From positions 186,001 through 250,000 of the forward strand of contig CACPEZ010000001.1 of the NCBI GenBank assembly GCA_902633125.1: 64,000 bases of DNA, read 5' to 3'. Shown here one piece after another: positions 21,851 through 32,219 of this stretch; positions within the stretch are counted from its first letter, which is position 1; each line of letters starts with the position of its first letter. The translations under genes were made by a program, and so were the position numbers. The notes under the pieces are model-generated. The model was not told the origin of the DNA and did not search any database. It worked only from the letters and a program-made list of their open reading frames with translations. The stretch is from an uncultured Pelagibacteraceae bacterium (GTDB lineage Bacteria; Pseudomonadota; Alphaproteobacteria; Pelagibacterales; Pelagibacteraceae).

Positions 21851-22891
21851 TTGCTTAAAAAAAAGAGAGGGAAAATGAATAAATTTAAATCAATTAGTAA
21901 AGCTATTATTAGCGTAACATTTATTTTTTCATTTGTTCTTACTTCAACAGCTGCTTTTTCAGAGATAGTTGGAAGATTATCTGTCCACTGGAGTCCGAAA
22001 CACCATAGTGCAAAACATGCACAAATTTTTGCAGATGAAGTTAATAAAAGAGCAAAAGGAAAGTTAAAAATAGAAGTTTATCCATCTAAACAATTATTCG
22101 GAATTAGAGAAGTGATGGGAGCGGTAACTTCTGGTGCAGTTGAACTTGGAGGAATCGTTGGTGTAGTAAGTTTTCCACCAATTAATAAAAACTTTAATGT
22201 TGCTTCATTTCCAGGGTTATTTAATTCATGGGAACAACAAAGAGGTTTTTTTCAAAACTCACCTAAAGGAAAAGAAATTTGGGGTGAATTAACAAAAAAA
22301 ACTAATTCAACATTAGTAATGTATAACCCTGTTGGACCTGTAATGACTTTTTCAAGTGCTAAAGAGTTAACAGGTATTGATGCTATGAAAGGTCTAAAAG
22401 CTAGAAGACTTTTAAAAAGTGAAGAGCCAATGTGGGATGCTTTAGGAGCAAATAGAGTATCTTTGCCTACTGGTGAAGTTTATACTTCATTACAAACTGG
22501 AATGATTGATACAATCAACAGCCCTCCAGGAAGTATTGAGGCGTATAGCTGGTGGGAGTTTTTAAAATACGCTCAAAAGCCTTATCAATATTATGCTGAT
22601 GCATATATTATGGCAAACTCAACTTGGTTTAATAGTCTGTCTCCAGACTTACAAAAAATCATAATGGATGTTGGTAAAGAAATAGGAAAAAGATCAACTG
22701 ACTTAATTATGGACACTGGAGAAAGCACTCTTAAAAAATTCCAAGAAAGAGGTGGAGTTGTTACTACACTTTCAGGGGCTGAAAAAGCTAAGTTTGATAA
22801 GCTTATGAAAGATGAAGTAATGCCAGCAATGGCTAAAATGATTGATGCTGATGCTTTAGAGGCAGCACAAGCATATGCTAAGAGTAATTAG
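21851..22891 (+). CDS. TRAP transporter substrate-binding protein (DctP family)
   Basis: Signal peptide, periplasmic DctP pattern (SGAVELGG, GLKARRL), adjacent DctQ/DctM. Confidence 0.93.
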   Translation: MLKKKRGKMNKFKSISKAIISVTFIFSFVLTSTAAFSEIVGRLSVHWSPKHHSAKHAQIFADEVNKRAKGKLKIEVYPSKQLFGIREVMGAVTSGAVELGGIVGVVSFPPINKNFNVASFPGLFNSWEQQRGFFQNSPKGKEIWGELTKKTNSTLVMYNPVGPVMTFSSAKELTGIDAMKGLKARRLLKSEEPMWDALGANRVSLPTGEVYTSLQTGMIDTINSPPGSIEAYSWWEFLKYAQKPYQYYADAYIMANSTWFNSLSPDLQKIIMDVGKEIGKRSTDLIMDTGESTLKKFQERGGVVTTLSGAEKAKFDKLMKDEVMPAMAKMIDADALEAAQAYAKSN

Positions 22892-22919
22892 AAGAAGTTA
22901 AACTTTTTCTATAAAGATT

Positions 22920-23414
22920 ATGAGGGCATTGCGAGCTATTAATAATTTGCTAGCAAAAGCTGCAATTTCGCTCGCAATGTTCATCGTCTTTTTAATGGTG
23001 GCAGCTTTAGCATTAAGCGCCACAACAAGATTTATCACAGGTACAGGATTTGCGTGGTTTATTGAATTACCACCCGTAATGGTGAGTTGGTTAGTATTTC
23101 CATTACTTGGTCCTTTATTAAAACAAGGACAACATATTAAAGTAGATTTTCTAAGTCATTATTTATCAGAAAAATCAAAAAATATAATTGGAACAATCGT
23201 AAATCTAATAGCTTTAATCTCTGCATGTGTTTTCTTTAAAGCAGGAGTTGATGCAACAACAATGTATTATAATTTAGGCCAGATGATGGAATTAGAAATT
23301 AATATTCCTATCTGGTGGATGTTTTTAGCTTTTCCAGTTGGTTTTTTAATTTTAGCCTTAACTTCATTAGAGCTAATTATAGATAATTTAAAAAAACTTT
23401 TAGGGAAAGAGTAA
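22920..23414 (+). CDS. TRAP transporter small permease (DctQ family)
   Basis: 164 aa with four predicted TM helices, between DctP and DctM. Confidence 0.92.
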   Translation: MRALRAINNLLAKAAISLAMFIVFLMVAALALSATTRFITGTGFAWFIELPPVMVSWLVFPLLGPLLKQGQHIKVDFLSHYLSEKSKNIIGTIVNLIALISACVFFKAGVDATTMYYNLGQMMELEINIPIWWMFLAFPVGFLILALTSLELIIDNLKKLLGKE

Positions 23415-24680
23415 ATGTTTGGATTGGCTTTTATTATTTCTCTTATAACATTAGTAATCTCAGTCCCGATTTTTTTAGTTTTTGGTTTAGGAAGTTCATT
23501 AGCTGCTATCGCTGGATTAAATTTACCATGGTCAGTTCTAATTCAAGTTTCATTTGGTGCACTAACAAAACATGTTCTTATCGCTGTTCCACTATTTATT
23601 TTTACTGGGATGGCAATGTTAAAAGGAGGGGCTGCTTCAAGATTAGTAAAATTTACAACAACTCTAGTTGGACATTGGCCGGGTGGATTAGGTGTTGCTA
23701 TGGTTATCGCAATGGGTTTCTTTGCAGCTTTTTGCGGTTCAATCTTAGCCGCTATTACTGCAGTTGGAACAATTATGATGCCAAAGATGATTGAACAAGG
23801 TTATCCAACTCCATTCGTTGTTGTCTTAGCAGCCTCTGCAGCTCTATTAGAGGCATTGATACCTCCATCTAATGCAGCAATATTATTCAGTGCTCTAACT
23901 AATGTTCCAGTCTCTAAAACATTTGCTGCAGGTGTTATTCCAGGCCTTGTTCTCTTAGTTTTGATGGTCCTTCTAGTTTTGTTTAAATGCAGGCATATTA
24001 GAACGGATGAGAAAGCGTCATTTAAAGAGAGAGTGAGTTCTTTCGTTGCTGCTCTACCAGCATTGATCACTCCAGTCATAATTTTAGGTGGAATTTATGC
24101 TGGTATACTAACTCCATCTGAGTCTGCAGCTGTTGCAGGAGTGTATGCAGTTCTAATTGGATTTTTAATTTACCGTGAACTTACTTTTTCATCTTTGATG
24201 AGCTGTTTAAGAGAAACAGCTATCATAACAGCTGTAATTTTTGCAATTATAGCTACTGCTACATTCTTAAGTGTAGTTTTAACTTACACTCAAGCTCCTC
24301 AAAAAATTATTACATTCTTCACAGATAAGGGAGTTAGTGTAAATCTATTTTGGATAATGCTTGGAGCAATCTGTTTAATTCTAGGAACGTTTATAGAAAT
24401 CGTTCCTGTATTTTATTTAACGGTACCAATTTTTGCAGCAATCACATTATCATTTAATCAAAGCTTACTTCATCTTTACGTGGTGTTTGTTGCATTTGCG
24501 GGAATAGGAATGATAACACCCCCCGTATGCGTTGGGATTTATACAGCTGCAGGTGTTATCAAAGAAAATCCAGCGAAAGCTTTTAAAGAAGTTCCTCTAT
24601 TTACAATCGTTGGAATAATTTACGGAATACTAATGATACTATTTCCAATATTCTCAACCTGGTTACCTGGTAAATTGTAA
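23415..24680 (+). CDS. TRAP transporter large permease (DctM family)
   Basis: Multi-TM, FFAAFCGSILAAITAVGTIMMPKM, TPSESAAVAGVYA. Confidence 0.95.
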   Translation: MFGLAFIISLITLVISVPIFLVFGLGSSLAAIAGLNLPWSVLIQVSFGALTKHVLIAVPLFIFTGMAMLKGGAASRLVKFTTTLVGHWPGGLGVAMVIAMGFFAAFCGSILAAITAVGTIMMPKMIEQGYPTPFVVVLAASAALLEALIPPSNAAILFSALTNVPVSKTFAAGVIPGLVLLVLMVLLVLFKCRHIRTDEKASFKERVSSFVAALPALITPVIILGGIYAGILTPSESAAVAGVYAVLIGFLIYRELTFSSLMSCLRETAIITAVIFAIIATATFLSVVLTYTQAPQKIITFFTDKGVSVNLFWIMLGAICLILGTFIEIVPVFYLTVPIFAAITLSFNQSLLHLYVVFVAFAGIGMITPPVCVGIYTAAGVIKENPAKAFKEVPLFTIVGIIYGILMILFPIFSTWLPGKL

Positions 24681-24681
24681 G

Positions 24682-24849
24682 TTATTTCTTTATTGTCCAA
24701 CCATTCTTTTCTAATGCTTTAATTAAATTTTTACGCATCTGATCTCTTGATGTTTTTTGATCACCTATTTTTTCAAAGAATACAGGTTCTAATCCTCTAT
24801 CCTTTTTGGATTTAAAGTAGTTTTTGATTGATTGTATTATTAGTTTCAT
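24682..24849 (-). CDS. Small hypothetical protein (55 aa), missing from ORF track
   Basis: Read by eye: MKLIIQSIKNYFKSKKDRGLEPVFFEKIGDQKTSRDQMRKNLIKALEKNGWTIKK*, preceded by AAAGGAGGCAA. Confidence 0.75.
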   Translation of the reverse strand: MKLIIQSIKNYFKSKKDRGLEPVFFEKIGDQKTSRDQMRKNLIKALEKNGWTIKK

Positions 24850-24911
24850 TTGCCTCCTTTAGCGTTGTGTTTAAAGTCCCAGCAAGTAGAGTTATTTCTA
24901 AATCAGGACTC

Positions 24912-25340
24912 CTATATCTTATTCTTTAATTTTTGTTTTTCAATTAATTCTTTTTGAAAAGAATAAATTTGTTTTTCTACGCTAATACTTTCAGATATAA
25001 TTTCACAGGTAAAGCTTTTACTTAGCAAATTTAAATTCAAATTTTCTCGATCAATTGATCCACCAAAAAAAATTTCTGTTCCACTAATATTCTTTACAAA
25101 TTTTATTCTTCTTGGTTCTAATTCGTAAGATAAAGTCCATTTTTTTATCTTAAAGTTATCTAATACAAATAGAATGACTTCTTTTTGATTTAAAAAGTGA
25201 ATGGTAGCAAAACTTGTTAATGACAAACTATTCATCCAATTATTATCCCCTTTACATGACAATTTTTTATTGAGTATGCTCGCTGAAGCTGAAGAAATAT
25301 TGATTATGAAAATTGATATTAGAAGAATATGCTTAATCAT
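24912..25340 (-). CDS. Hypothetical secreted protein
   Basis: N-terminal signal peptide; 8-nt overlap with upstream ORF. Confidence 0.75.
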   Translation of the reverse strand: MIKHILLISIFIINISSASASILNKKLSCKGDNNWMNSLSLTSFATIHFLNQKEVILFVLDNFKIKKWTLSYELEPRRIKFVKNISGTEIFFGGSIDRENLNLNLLSKSFTCEIISESISVEKQIYSFQKELIEKQKLKNKI

Positions 25341-25779
25341 TACAATTTAAATTGGCCAAATAATCTTCTGTATTTTTTGAGTCCTGAGCTGCTCTTAAAA
25401 AATAATATAATATAGTATTAGAAATTTTACCCTTTATATTTCCAAGAGTTCTGTTTGGATCCACTTTTATCTCTCCACCAAGACCATAATTAGTCATAAA
25501 TTTATTCATTATCAATTTTTGAAGTTTTTTAGTTTGATCATCAGTTTCTAACAAACAAATTGTATTTAATGGATCTAAAAGTTTTCCTTCAACGATCCAA
25601 ATACCTCTATAAGGACCTGATCCAGCGAAACTTAAAGTAAATACATCTTTTTTTGAATATTCAAAAGTAAACCATGCTTCAAGTCCATCATCAGCATAAC
25701 TAGTTACTCTATTTTCTAAAGAGTATGTATTTGTAACAAATAACAAATACAAAATTAAAGTACCTAAAAATTTTCTCAT
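25333..25779 (-). CDS. Hypothetical secreted protein
   Basis: N-terminal signal peptide; no family recognised. Confidence 0.75.
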   Translation of the reverse strand: MRKFLGTLILYLLFVTNTYSLENRVTSYADDGLEAWFTFEYSKKDVFTLSFAGSGPYRGIWIVEGKLLDPLNTICLLETDDQTKKLQKLIMNKFMTNYGLGGEIKVDPNRTLGNIKGKISNTILYYFLRAAQDSKNTEDYLANLNCND

Positions 25780-25784
25780 TTATA

Positions 25785-25931
25785 TTAAGTTAAAAAAAAA
25801 TGATAAACCAATAATCCTACTAAAATTCCTTTGATGAAAGATACCCATGCAAGTCCGTGTTCAGAAACACCGAGTTTTTTCTTCCACCATTGAATTTGTC
25901 TTTTTTCCCAATTTATATAAGTTTGGATCAT
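25785..25931 (-). CDS. Small hypothetical membrane protein (48 aa), missing from ORF track
   Basis: Read by eye: MIQTYINWEKRQIQWWKKKLGVSEHGLAWVSFIKGILVGLLVYHFFLT*; ATGA overlap with the upstream gene. Confidence 0.8.
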   Translation of the reverse strand: MIQTYINWEKRQIQWWKKKLGVSEHGLAWVSFIKGILVGLLVYHFFLT

Positions 25932-26425
25932 GTTTTTTTAACAATATCATCAAATTTCTTAATGTATTTTAAATATTGTTCATTTAAAACAGAATTTTCT
26001 TTTTTAGCTTTTTTTTCGTCGTAGTCCATTGTGGCAAGTTTCTTAATTAATTTCTCTTGATTTTGTTCACCCATAACCAAATCAGTTATTTTACTTGTGC
26101 TTGTTTTATACTTAGTCTTGACACTCTCGTCAAAATTAGCAAAATACATATAACAGGTTCTTACGTTTTCAATTAAATTTTTATCTTTAGTACTTTTTGC
26201 AGCCATTATACTAGATAACTCTAAGTATCTTTTTTCATATCTAAGTAATTTAGGATTGTAAATAATATGACTATCAAATTTAGTTCCATCTTCCAACATT
26301 TCGTCACCTGCAATAATTGCTCCCCAATATGGAACTAATTTTCTCCAATTGTTTTTGATATAATCAGCATCATCATTACTTTTACTGACTTTTTTTTTCT
26401 TTTTTAAAAAATCTAAAAGTCCCAT
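25928..26425 (-). CDS. Hypothetical protein
   Basis: 165-aa ORF downstream of hisE. Confidence 0.78.
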   Translation of the reverse strand: MGLLDFLKKKKKVSKSNDDADYIKNNWRKLVPYWGAIIAGDEMLEDGTKFDSHIIYNPKLLRYEKRYLELSSIMAAKSTKDKNLIENVRTCYMYFANFDESVKTKYKTSTSKITDLVMGEQNQEKLIKKLATMDYDEKKAKKENSVLNEQYLKYIKKFDDIVKKT

Positions 26426-26429
26426 ATTT

Positions 26430-26702
26430 TTATTTTTTTCTTCTGTTTAACTCTTCCATTACTTCTTCAATTTTTATTCCACTTTTTTCTAGATACATAA
26501 TTAAGTGATATAAAACATCTGCAGCTTCATGGATTTTATTTGAGTCTTGCTCTACAGCTTCTATTAGTTCATTTATTTCCTCTAAAACCTTTTCTTTTGC
26601 TAAAGTTTTATCTTCTAAAAGCTTATTCGTGTATGAGCCTTCAACAGGATTGCTTTTTCTTTCTCTTGCAAGGTTAACGAGATCTTCTAAAATCTTTAAC
26701 AT
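26430..26702 (-). CDS. hisE: Phosphoribosyl-ATP pyrophosphatase
   Basis: KVLEEINELIEAVEQDSNKIHEAADVLYHLIMYLEKSGI; start moved to internal MLKILEDLVNL just after hisF stop. Confidence 0.93.
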   Translation of the reverse strand: MLKILEDLVNLARERKSNPVEGSYTNKLLEDKTLAKEKVLEEINELIEAVEQDSNKIHEAADVLYHLIMYLEKSGIKIEEVMEELNRRKK

Positions 26703-26703
26703 A

Positions 26704-27456
26704 CTAAATCCTAACAGGTATATCTTTTGATGCCAAATATTGCTTGGCTTCATTTACTGAATAAGTCCCGTAATGGAATATAGATGCAGCTAAAACAGCA
26801 CTGGCGCCTGATTTTATTCCATCTACTAAATGATCTAGTGTTCCAACCCCACCTGATGCAATAACTGGAATATTGACGATAGATGATATCTTTTGCATCA
26901 ATTCAATATCATATCCTGACTGAGTTCCATCTTTATCCATTGAAGTAACTAAAAGCTCTCCAGCGCCACAATTCTCCATTTTAGATGCAAATTCTATAGC
27001 ATTTATACCCGTTGGATTTCTGCCCCCATGTGTAAAGATTTCCCATCCGTCATCTTTTCTTTTTGCGTCAATTGCAACAACAATGCACTGTGATCCAAAC
27101 TTTCTAGAACTATCTTCAATAACTTTTGAATTTTGAACAGCAGCTGTATTTATAGATACTTTATCAGCCCCACAATTGAGCAATTTATTAATGTCATCAA
27201 TACTTCTAACACCTCCACCTACAGTTAGTGGTACGAAACATTTTTTAGAAGTTTTCTCTACAACCTCATAAATAGTATCTCTATTTTCATTAGAAGCTGT
27301 AATATCTAAAAAGCAAATCTCATCAGCACCACCATCACTGTAGATTTTTGCTTGTTCAACAGGATCTCCTGCATCTTGTAGATCAACAAAGTTAATACCT
27401 TTTACAACACGACCATTTTTAACATCTAAACAAGGTATAATTCTATTTTTAAGCAT
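26704..27456 (-). CDS. hisF: Imidazole glycerol phosphate synthase subunit HisF
   Basis: [30 protein letters not shown]. Confidence 0.98.
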   Translation of the reverse strand: MLKNRIIPCLDVKNGRVVKGINFVDLQDAGDPVEQAKIYSDGGADEICFLDITASNENRDTIYEVVEKTSKKCFVPLTVGGGVRSIDDINKLLNCGADKVSINTAAVQNSKVIEDSSRKFGSQCIVVAIDAKRKDDGWEIFTHGGRNPTGINAIEFASKMENCGAGELLVTSMDKDGTQSGYDIELMQKISSIVNIPVIASGGVGTLDHLVDGIKSGASAVLAASIFHYGTYSVNEAKQYLASKDIPVRI

Positions 27457-28168
27457 CTATTTCTTTTGCGAGTTCATCTAATTTTATATCTCCATCGTAT
27501 ATAGCTTTTCCAACTATAACACCTTCAATATTATTTAATTTTTTTGCTCTTTTAATGTCATCAATTGATGAAACACCACCTGATATAACTACTGGACAAT
27601 TAGAAATATTTGCCACTTTTTGTGTTTCTTCAAAATTTGGACTTTGCTTTGTTCCATCTCTATTAATATCTGTGTAAATAATTCTGCTTACTCCATAATT
27701 ATTTACTTTTTTTAAATATTCTGTTGTTAATTTATCCGACTCTTCGGTCCAGCCTGAAATTGCGAGATGACCATCCTTTGCATCTAAACCTAATGCAATT
27801 TGGTTTGAAAATTTTTTACAAGCTTCTTCTAAAAATCTTCTATCTTTAATGGCAGCACTTCCCAAGATTACTTTTTCAACACCAGCATCAATATATTTTT
27901 GAATAGTCTCAAAATTTCTTACACCACCTCCTATTTCTATTTTAAGGTCAAATTTACCAACAATATTATCAATAATATCAATATTAATCGGCTCCCCGGT
28001 TAATGCACCATCCAAATCGACTATATGTAAATTTTTAAATCCATTATCTTTATATTTTCCAGCTTGCTCTACAGGAGAAATTTCATATTCAGTTTTATTT
28101 TCAAAGTCTCCTTTAATCAATCTTACACATTTTTTATCTTTAATATCTATGGCGGGAAAAATTTTCAT
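27449..28168 (-). CDS. hisA: Phosphoribosylformimino-5-aminoimidazole carboxamide ribotide isomerase
   Basis: [37 protein letters not shown]. Confidence 0.97.
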   Translation of the reverse strand: MKIFPAIDIKDKKCVRLIKGDFENKTEYEISPVEQAGKYKDNGFKNLHIVDLDGALTGEPINIDIIDNIVGKFDLKIEIGGGVRNFETIQKYIDAGVEKVILGSAAIKDRRFLEEACKKFSNQIALGLDAKDGHLAISGWTEESDKLTTEYLKKVNNYGVSRIIYTDINRDGTKQSPNFEETQKVANISNCPVVISGGVSSIDDIKRAKKLNNIEGVIVGKAIYDGDIKLDELAKEIDA

Positions 28169-28169
28169 T

Positions 28170-29021
28170 TTAGTTTAATTTAAAAAATTTATTGTTATAA
28201 AAAATCTCATCTTGACCAACTCTATCGAAAAACGAAAAATTATTTTCTTTTAAAAATGAGTTAAAATTTATTTCTTCAGGATTATTATTCTCAACAGAAA
28301 TAACTTTTATAATGTATTCTTGAAAATTTATTGATTTTAGGACATCCAGCTCTGCACCCTCAATATCAATTGATAAGTAATCAATTTCTTTAGTTAAAAT
28401 ACTTTTCTCAAAAGTAGAAGTCTTCATTTTATTTTTGTTAAATTTGTTTTTTTTATTATTCTCAATTATTAATTTTGCTGAATAATTATCATCATCAATT
28501 CCACTCATTTGTGTAAGACCTTCAATAACTTCGATGAACTCCACATCTTTTTCAGTTGAGCTAATAGCTGCATTCAAAACTTTACAATTTCTATTTTTTG
28601 AAAGTTTTTCAAATTGTATCTTTGACGGTTCGATCGCTATTCCTTCCCAGTTCATTGATTTTTCAAAATGTATGCAGTTACTTCCAAGAACACCGTCAAA
28701 TGCACCAATTTCAACAAAATAACCATTTTTTTTTGATCTAAAAAAAGAATTTTTTATTATTTTGTCTTGACCCGACTGAGATGCAAAATTTTCATTCCAA
28801 AAAAAACTTCTTTCACAATTCCAAATCTTTTGTCTTAAAATTCCTCTCAATTCACGCAATTTTATATTTTCATAATCAATAGGAATCTGTTCCAATAAAT
28901 TATTATAGATTTTGTGAGAGTGAATTTTTTCTTCTAAATTACCAATAAATAACTCATCAGCTTTTTTTAACAGAACTAGAATATCTTTACCTCTGAACTC
29001 TCTTAGATCTATATTTTTCAT
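28170..29021 (-). CDS. FkbM family methyltransferase
   Basis: SQSGQDKII, GYFVEIGAFDGVLGSNCIHFEKSMNWEGIAIEPS, DYLSIDIEGAELDVLKSI. Confidence 0.93.
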   Translation of the reverse strand: MKNIDLREFRGKDILVLLKKADELFIGNLEEKIHSHKIYNNLLEQIPIDYENIKLRELRGILRQKIWNCERSFFWNENFASQSGQDKIIKNSFFRSKKNGYFVEIGAFDGVLGSNCIHFEKSMNWEGIAIEPSKIQFEKLSKNRNCKVLNAAISSTEKDVEFIEVIEGLTQMSGIDDDNYSAKLIIENNKKNKFNKNKMKTSTFEKSILTKEIDYLSIDIEGAELDVLKSINFQEYIIKVISVENNNPEEINFNSFLKENNFSFFDRVGQDEIFYNNKFFKLN

Positions 29022-29023
29022 AT

Positions 29024-29650
29024 TTAAATGCTTATAAAATTATTTATTATTTTTAACCCAGTTTTATCACTTTTCTCAGGGTGAAACTGAGTTCCAAATA
29101 TATTCTCCTTTTCAACGGCACAAACAATATTTGATGAGTAATCTGTAGTAGCAGCTGTAACTGTTTTATCTTTAGGAACAAATTCATAACTATGAACAAA
29201 ATACATATGGGAGTTATTTTCTATATTTTTAAAAATTTTACTCTCTTTAATAATATTTACTTGATTCCAGCCAATATGAGGTAGTTTATATTTTCCATTT
29301 TGATTATCAATTTTAGATACTTTGCCAGAAATCCATCCTAATCCTTTAGTCTCAACTTCTTCATAGCCAACATCTGCGAACATTTGAAGACCTACACAAA
29401 TTCCTAGAAGAGGTTTTTTATTATCTAACACAAATTCATTTAAAGTATCAATTAAGCCATTTATACTATTTAAACCATCTATACAGCCTTTAAAAGATCC
29501 CTGACCTGGTAAAACAACTTTATCGCTCGATTTAATTTTATTTAAATCTGAGGTTACCTCGATGTTAACTTTATCTCTAGCTACTTCATTAAAGGAGTTT
29601 ATTACGGAGCTTATATTGCCAGATTTATAGTCAACAATTGTGACTCTCAT
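29024..29650 (-). CDS. hisH: Imidazole glycerol phosphate synthase subunit HisH
   Basis: VVLPGQGSFKGCI, LGICVGLQMFAD, GTQFHPEKS. Confidence 0.97.
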   Translation of the reverse strand: MRVTIVDYKSGNISSVINSFNEVARDKVNIEVTSDLNKIKSSDKVVLPGQGSFKGCIDGLNSINGLIDTLNEFVLDNKKPLLGICVGLQMFADVGYEEVETKGLGWISGKVSKIDNQNGKYKLPHIGWNQVNIIKESKIFKNIENNSHMYFVHSYEFVPKDKTVTAATTDYSSNIVCAVEKENIFGTQFHPEKSDKTGLKIINNFISI

Positions 29651-29655
29651 TAATT

Positions 29656-30246
29656 TTATAAAGAGCCTTTTGTCGAAGGAATTGTGCTTTTATTCCTTGG
29701 ATCCAATTCTAACGCAGCTCTTAAAGTTCTTGCTAAGCCTTTATAACAAGACTCAACAATGTGGTGACTATTATCACCATAAATGTTTTCAACGTGCAGT
29801 GTAATTCCTGCAGCTTGAGAAAATGCTTGAAACCATTCTTTAAATAGTTCTGTGTCCATCTCACCAAGTTTTTCAACTTTTAATTTTACATTCCATATCA
29901 AATAAGGTCTGTTTGAAACATCTATCGCAACTCTTGTTAATGTTTCATCCATTGGTAGTAAAATATGTGCATATCTTTTAATGCCTACAAATTTTTTTGA
30001 AGCTTTCTTCAAGCATTCTCCAATAGCAATTCCTGTATCTTCAGTTGTGTGGTGAAGATCTATGTGTGTGTCACCTTTAGCTTTAACGGTTAAATCCATT
30101 GACGAGTGCTTTGATAGTTGCTCAAGCATATGGTCTAAAAAACCTATACCTGTGTCAACTTTGTATTTACCTTTGCCATCAATATTAAGGTCGACACTAA
30201 TACTGGTTTCTTTTGTTTTTCTAGCTATTTTTGCTTTTCTTTTCAT
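29656..30246 (-). CDS. hisB: Imidazoleglycerol-phosphate dehydratase
   Basis: [49 protein letters not shown]. Confidence 0.98.
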   Translation of the reverse strand: MKRKAKIARKTKETSISVDLNIDGKGKYKVDTGIGFLDHMLEQLSKHSSMDLTVKAKGDTHIDLHHTTEDTGIAIGECLKKASKKFVGIKRYAHILLPMDETLTRVAIDVSNRPYLIWNVKLKVEKLGEMDTELFKEWFQAFSQAAGITLHVENIYGDNSHHIVESCYKGLARTLRAALELDPRNKSTIPSTKGSL

Positions 30247-30301
30247 AATCTAAATTAGGTATATAGGTATTTTTGATTATATCAATAATACTAAACCTAG
30301 G

Positions 30302-30329
30302 CTTGAACTATTTAAATTCATATCCATCT
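30302..30329 (+). promoter_or_regulatory. Putative RpoH (sigma-32)-type promoter of hslVU
   Basis: CTTGAA (30302-30307), 14-nt spacer, ATCCATCT (30322-30329), just upstream of hslV ATG. Confidence 0.5.
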
Positions 30330-30336
30330 ATAGTCC

Positions 30337-30852
30337 ATGACAACAATTGTACTTGTAAGAAAAAATAATGACGTAGTTGTGGCCAGTGATGGTCAAGTTA
30401 GTATGGGTAATACTGTAATTAAGAAAACTGCTAACAAAGTTCGTAAAATTGAGAAAAGAAATGTGATCGCGGGATTTGCTGGATCTACTTCAGATGCATT
30501 AACTTTATTTGAAAGATTAGAGTCTAAACTTGAAAAACATGCAGGTAATTTAACAAGAGCTGCTGTTGAATTAGCAAAAGATTGGCGGACTGATAAATAT
30601 TTAAGAAGATTAGAAGCATTAATGGCAATTGGAGATAAAGAAAAAAGTTTTATAATTTCAGGAACTGGTGATGTTTTAGAGCCCGAAGGTGATGTAATTG
30701 GAATTGGTTCCGGTGGAAATTATGCTTTAGCTGCTGCGAAAGTATTGATGGATACAGATATGTCCGCAGAAGATATTGCAAAAAAATCAATTAAAATTGC
30801 TTCAGATATATGTGTGTTCACTAATGACAACTTAAGTATGGAGAAAATATAA
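30337..30852 (+). CDS. hslV: ATP-dependent protease proteolytic subunit HslV
   Basis: [37 protein letters not shown]. Confidence 0.98.
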   Translation: MTTIVLVRKNNDVVVASDGQVSMGNTVIKKTANKVRKIEKRNVIAGFAGSTSDALTLFERLESKLEKHAGNLTRAAVELAKDWRTDKYLRRLEALMAIGDKEKSFIISGTGDVLEPEGDVIGIGSGGNYALAAAKVLMDTDMSAEDIAKKSIKIASDICVFTNDNLSMEKI

Positions 30853-32219
30853 TGGAAAAATCAAATGTAACATCATTTCCAAAAGGCAAAGTTGCAAAAG
30901 AGAAAGCTACAATAGCAAATTCATTATCACCTAGAGAGATTGTTTCTGAATTGGACAGATTTGTTGTTGGACAAAACAAAGCTAAAAGAGCTGTTGCGAT
31001 TGCTCTAAGAAACAGGTGGAGAAGACAGGCATTAGAAGATGACATGAAAGATGAAGTTCTTCCAAAAAATATTTTAATGATAGGGCCAACTGGTGTTGGT
31101 AAAACTGAAATCTCTAGAAGACTTTCAAAATTAGCAGAAGCTCCATTCGTAAAAGTTGAAGCTACAAGATTTACAGAAGTAGGATATGTGGGCCGTGATG
31201 TTGAGCAAATTGTAAGAGATTTATTAGAAATTGCGATTGCAATGGAAAAAGTAAAGAAAAGAAAAGAAGTTCATGCTCAAGCGCAAAAATTAGCTGAGGA
31301 TAGAGTTTTGGATGCTTTAGTTGGAAATAAAGCAAGCGTAGCAACTAGAGAAAGTTTTAGAAAAAGATTAAGAGATGGAGATTTAGATGATAATGAAATT
31401 GAAATAGCCGTTAGCGAATCTAATCAGATGCCATCATTTGAAATACCAGGAATGCCAGGTGCAAATGTTGGAATGATAAATATTTCTGACATGCTTGGAA
31501 AATCTATGGGCCAAAAACCAAAGAAAAAAAAGATGTCAGTAAAAGAGTCTCATGATATTTTAATAAATGAAGAATCAGATAAACTTATTGAACAAGATAA
31601 AATTATAAAATCTGCGAAAGACTCAACAGAAAATAATGGGATAGTTTTTTTGGATGAGATTGATAAAATTTCTGCAAGAACAGACAGAGTTGGTGGAGAT
31701 GTATCAAGAGAGGGAGTTCAAAGAGATTTGTTGCCATTAATAGAGGGTACTACTGTCAGCACTAAATATGGGCCTGTTAAAACAGATCATATTTTATTCA
31801 TAGCCTCTGGTGCTTTTCAATTAGCAAAACCATCAGATCTTTTACCTGAATTACAGGGCAGACTTCCAATAAGAGTTGAGCTTGATGCCCTAAATAGTGA
31901 CGATTTTATTAGAATATTAAAGGAGCCAGATAACAGTTTAATTAAACAGTATAAGGCACTATTAAAAACTGAGAATGTAGATTTAGAATTTACAGAAGAT
32001 GGAATTAATACCATTGCTCATATTGCAAGTGAAGTCAATTCATCTGTTGAAAATATAGGAGCAAGAAGATTACATACTATAATTGAACGAGTCCTAGATG
32101 AAATAAGTTTTACAGCAACAGATAGAGCTGGGGAGAAAATAACTGTTGATGGCAAATATATTAAAGACAACATCGGTGAACTAGTAAAAGATACAGATCT
32201 ATCTAAGTTTATTTTATAG
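30852..32219 (+). CDS. hslU: ATP-dependent protease ATPase subunit HslU
   Basis: [56 protein letters not shown]. Confidence 0.98.
   Translation: MEKSNVTSFPKGKVAKEKATIANSLSPREIVSELDRFVVGQNKAKRAVAIALRNRWRRQALEDDMKDEVLPKNILMIGPTGVGKTEISRRLSKLAEAPFVKVEATRFTEVGYVGRDVEQIVRDLLEIAIAMEKVKKRKEVHAQAQKLAEDRVLDALVGNKASVATRESFRKRLRDGDLDDNEIEIAVSESNQMPSFEIPGMPGANVGMINISDMLGKSMGQKPKKKKMSVKESHDILINEESDKLIEQDKIIKSAKDSTENNGIVFLDEIDKISARTDRVGGDVSREGVQRDLLPLIEGTTVSTKYGPVKTDHILFIASGAFQLAKPSDLLPELQGRLPIRVELDALNSDDFIRILKEPDNSLIKQYKALLKTENVDLEFTEDGINTIAHIASEVNSSVENIGARRLHTIIERVLDEISFTATDRAGEKITVDGKYIKDNIGELVKDTDLSKFIL

Noticed and set aside
23528-24079. Alternative-frame ORFs inside the DctM gene
   Set aside because: DctM is clear; no homology or RBS for the alternatives
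24875-24910. AGTCC...GGACT inverted repeat in the leader of the 55-aa ORF
   Set aside because: Only 5 bp with a long loop; insufficient to call an RNA element
26430-26753. Long hisE start giving a 50-nt overlap with hisF
   Set aside because: Extra N-terminal residues ([17 protein letters not shown]) do not look like HisE; internal ATG at 26702 sits right after the hisF stop
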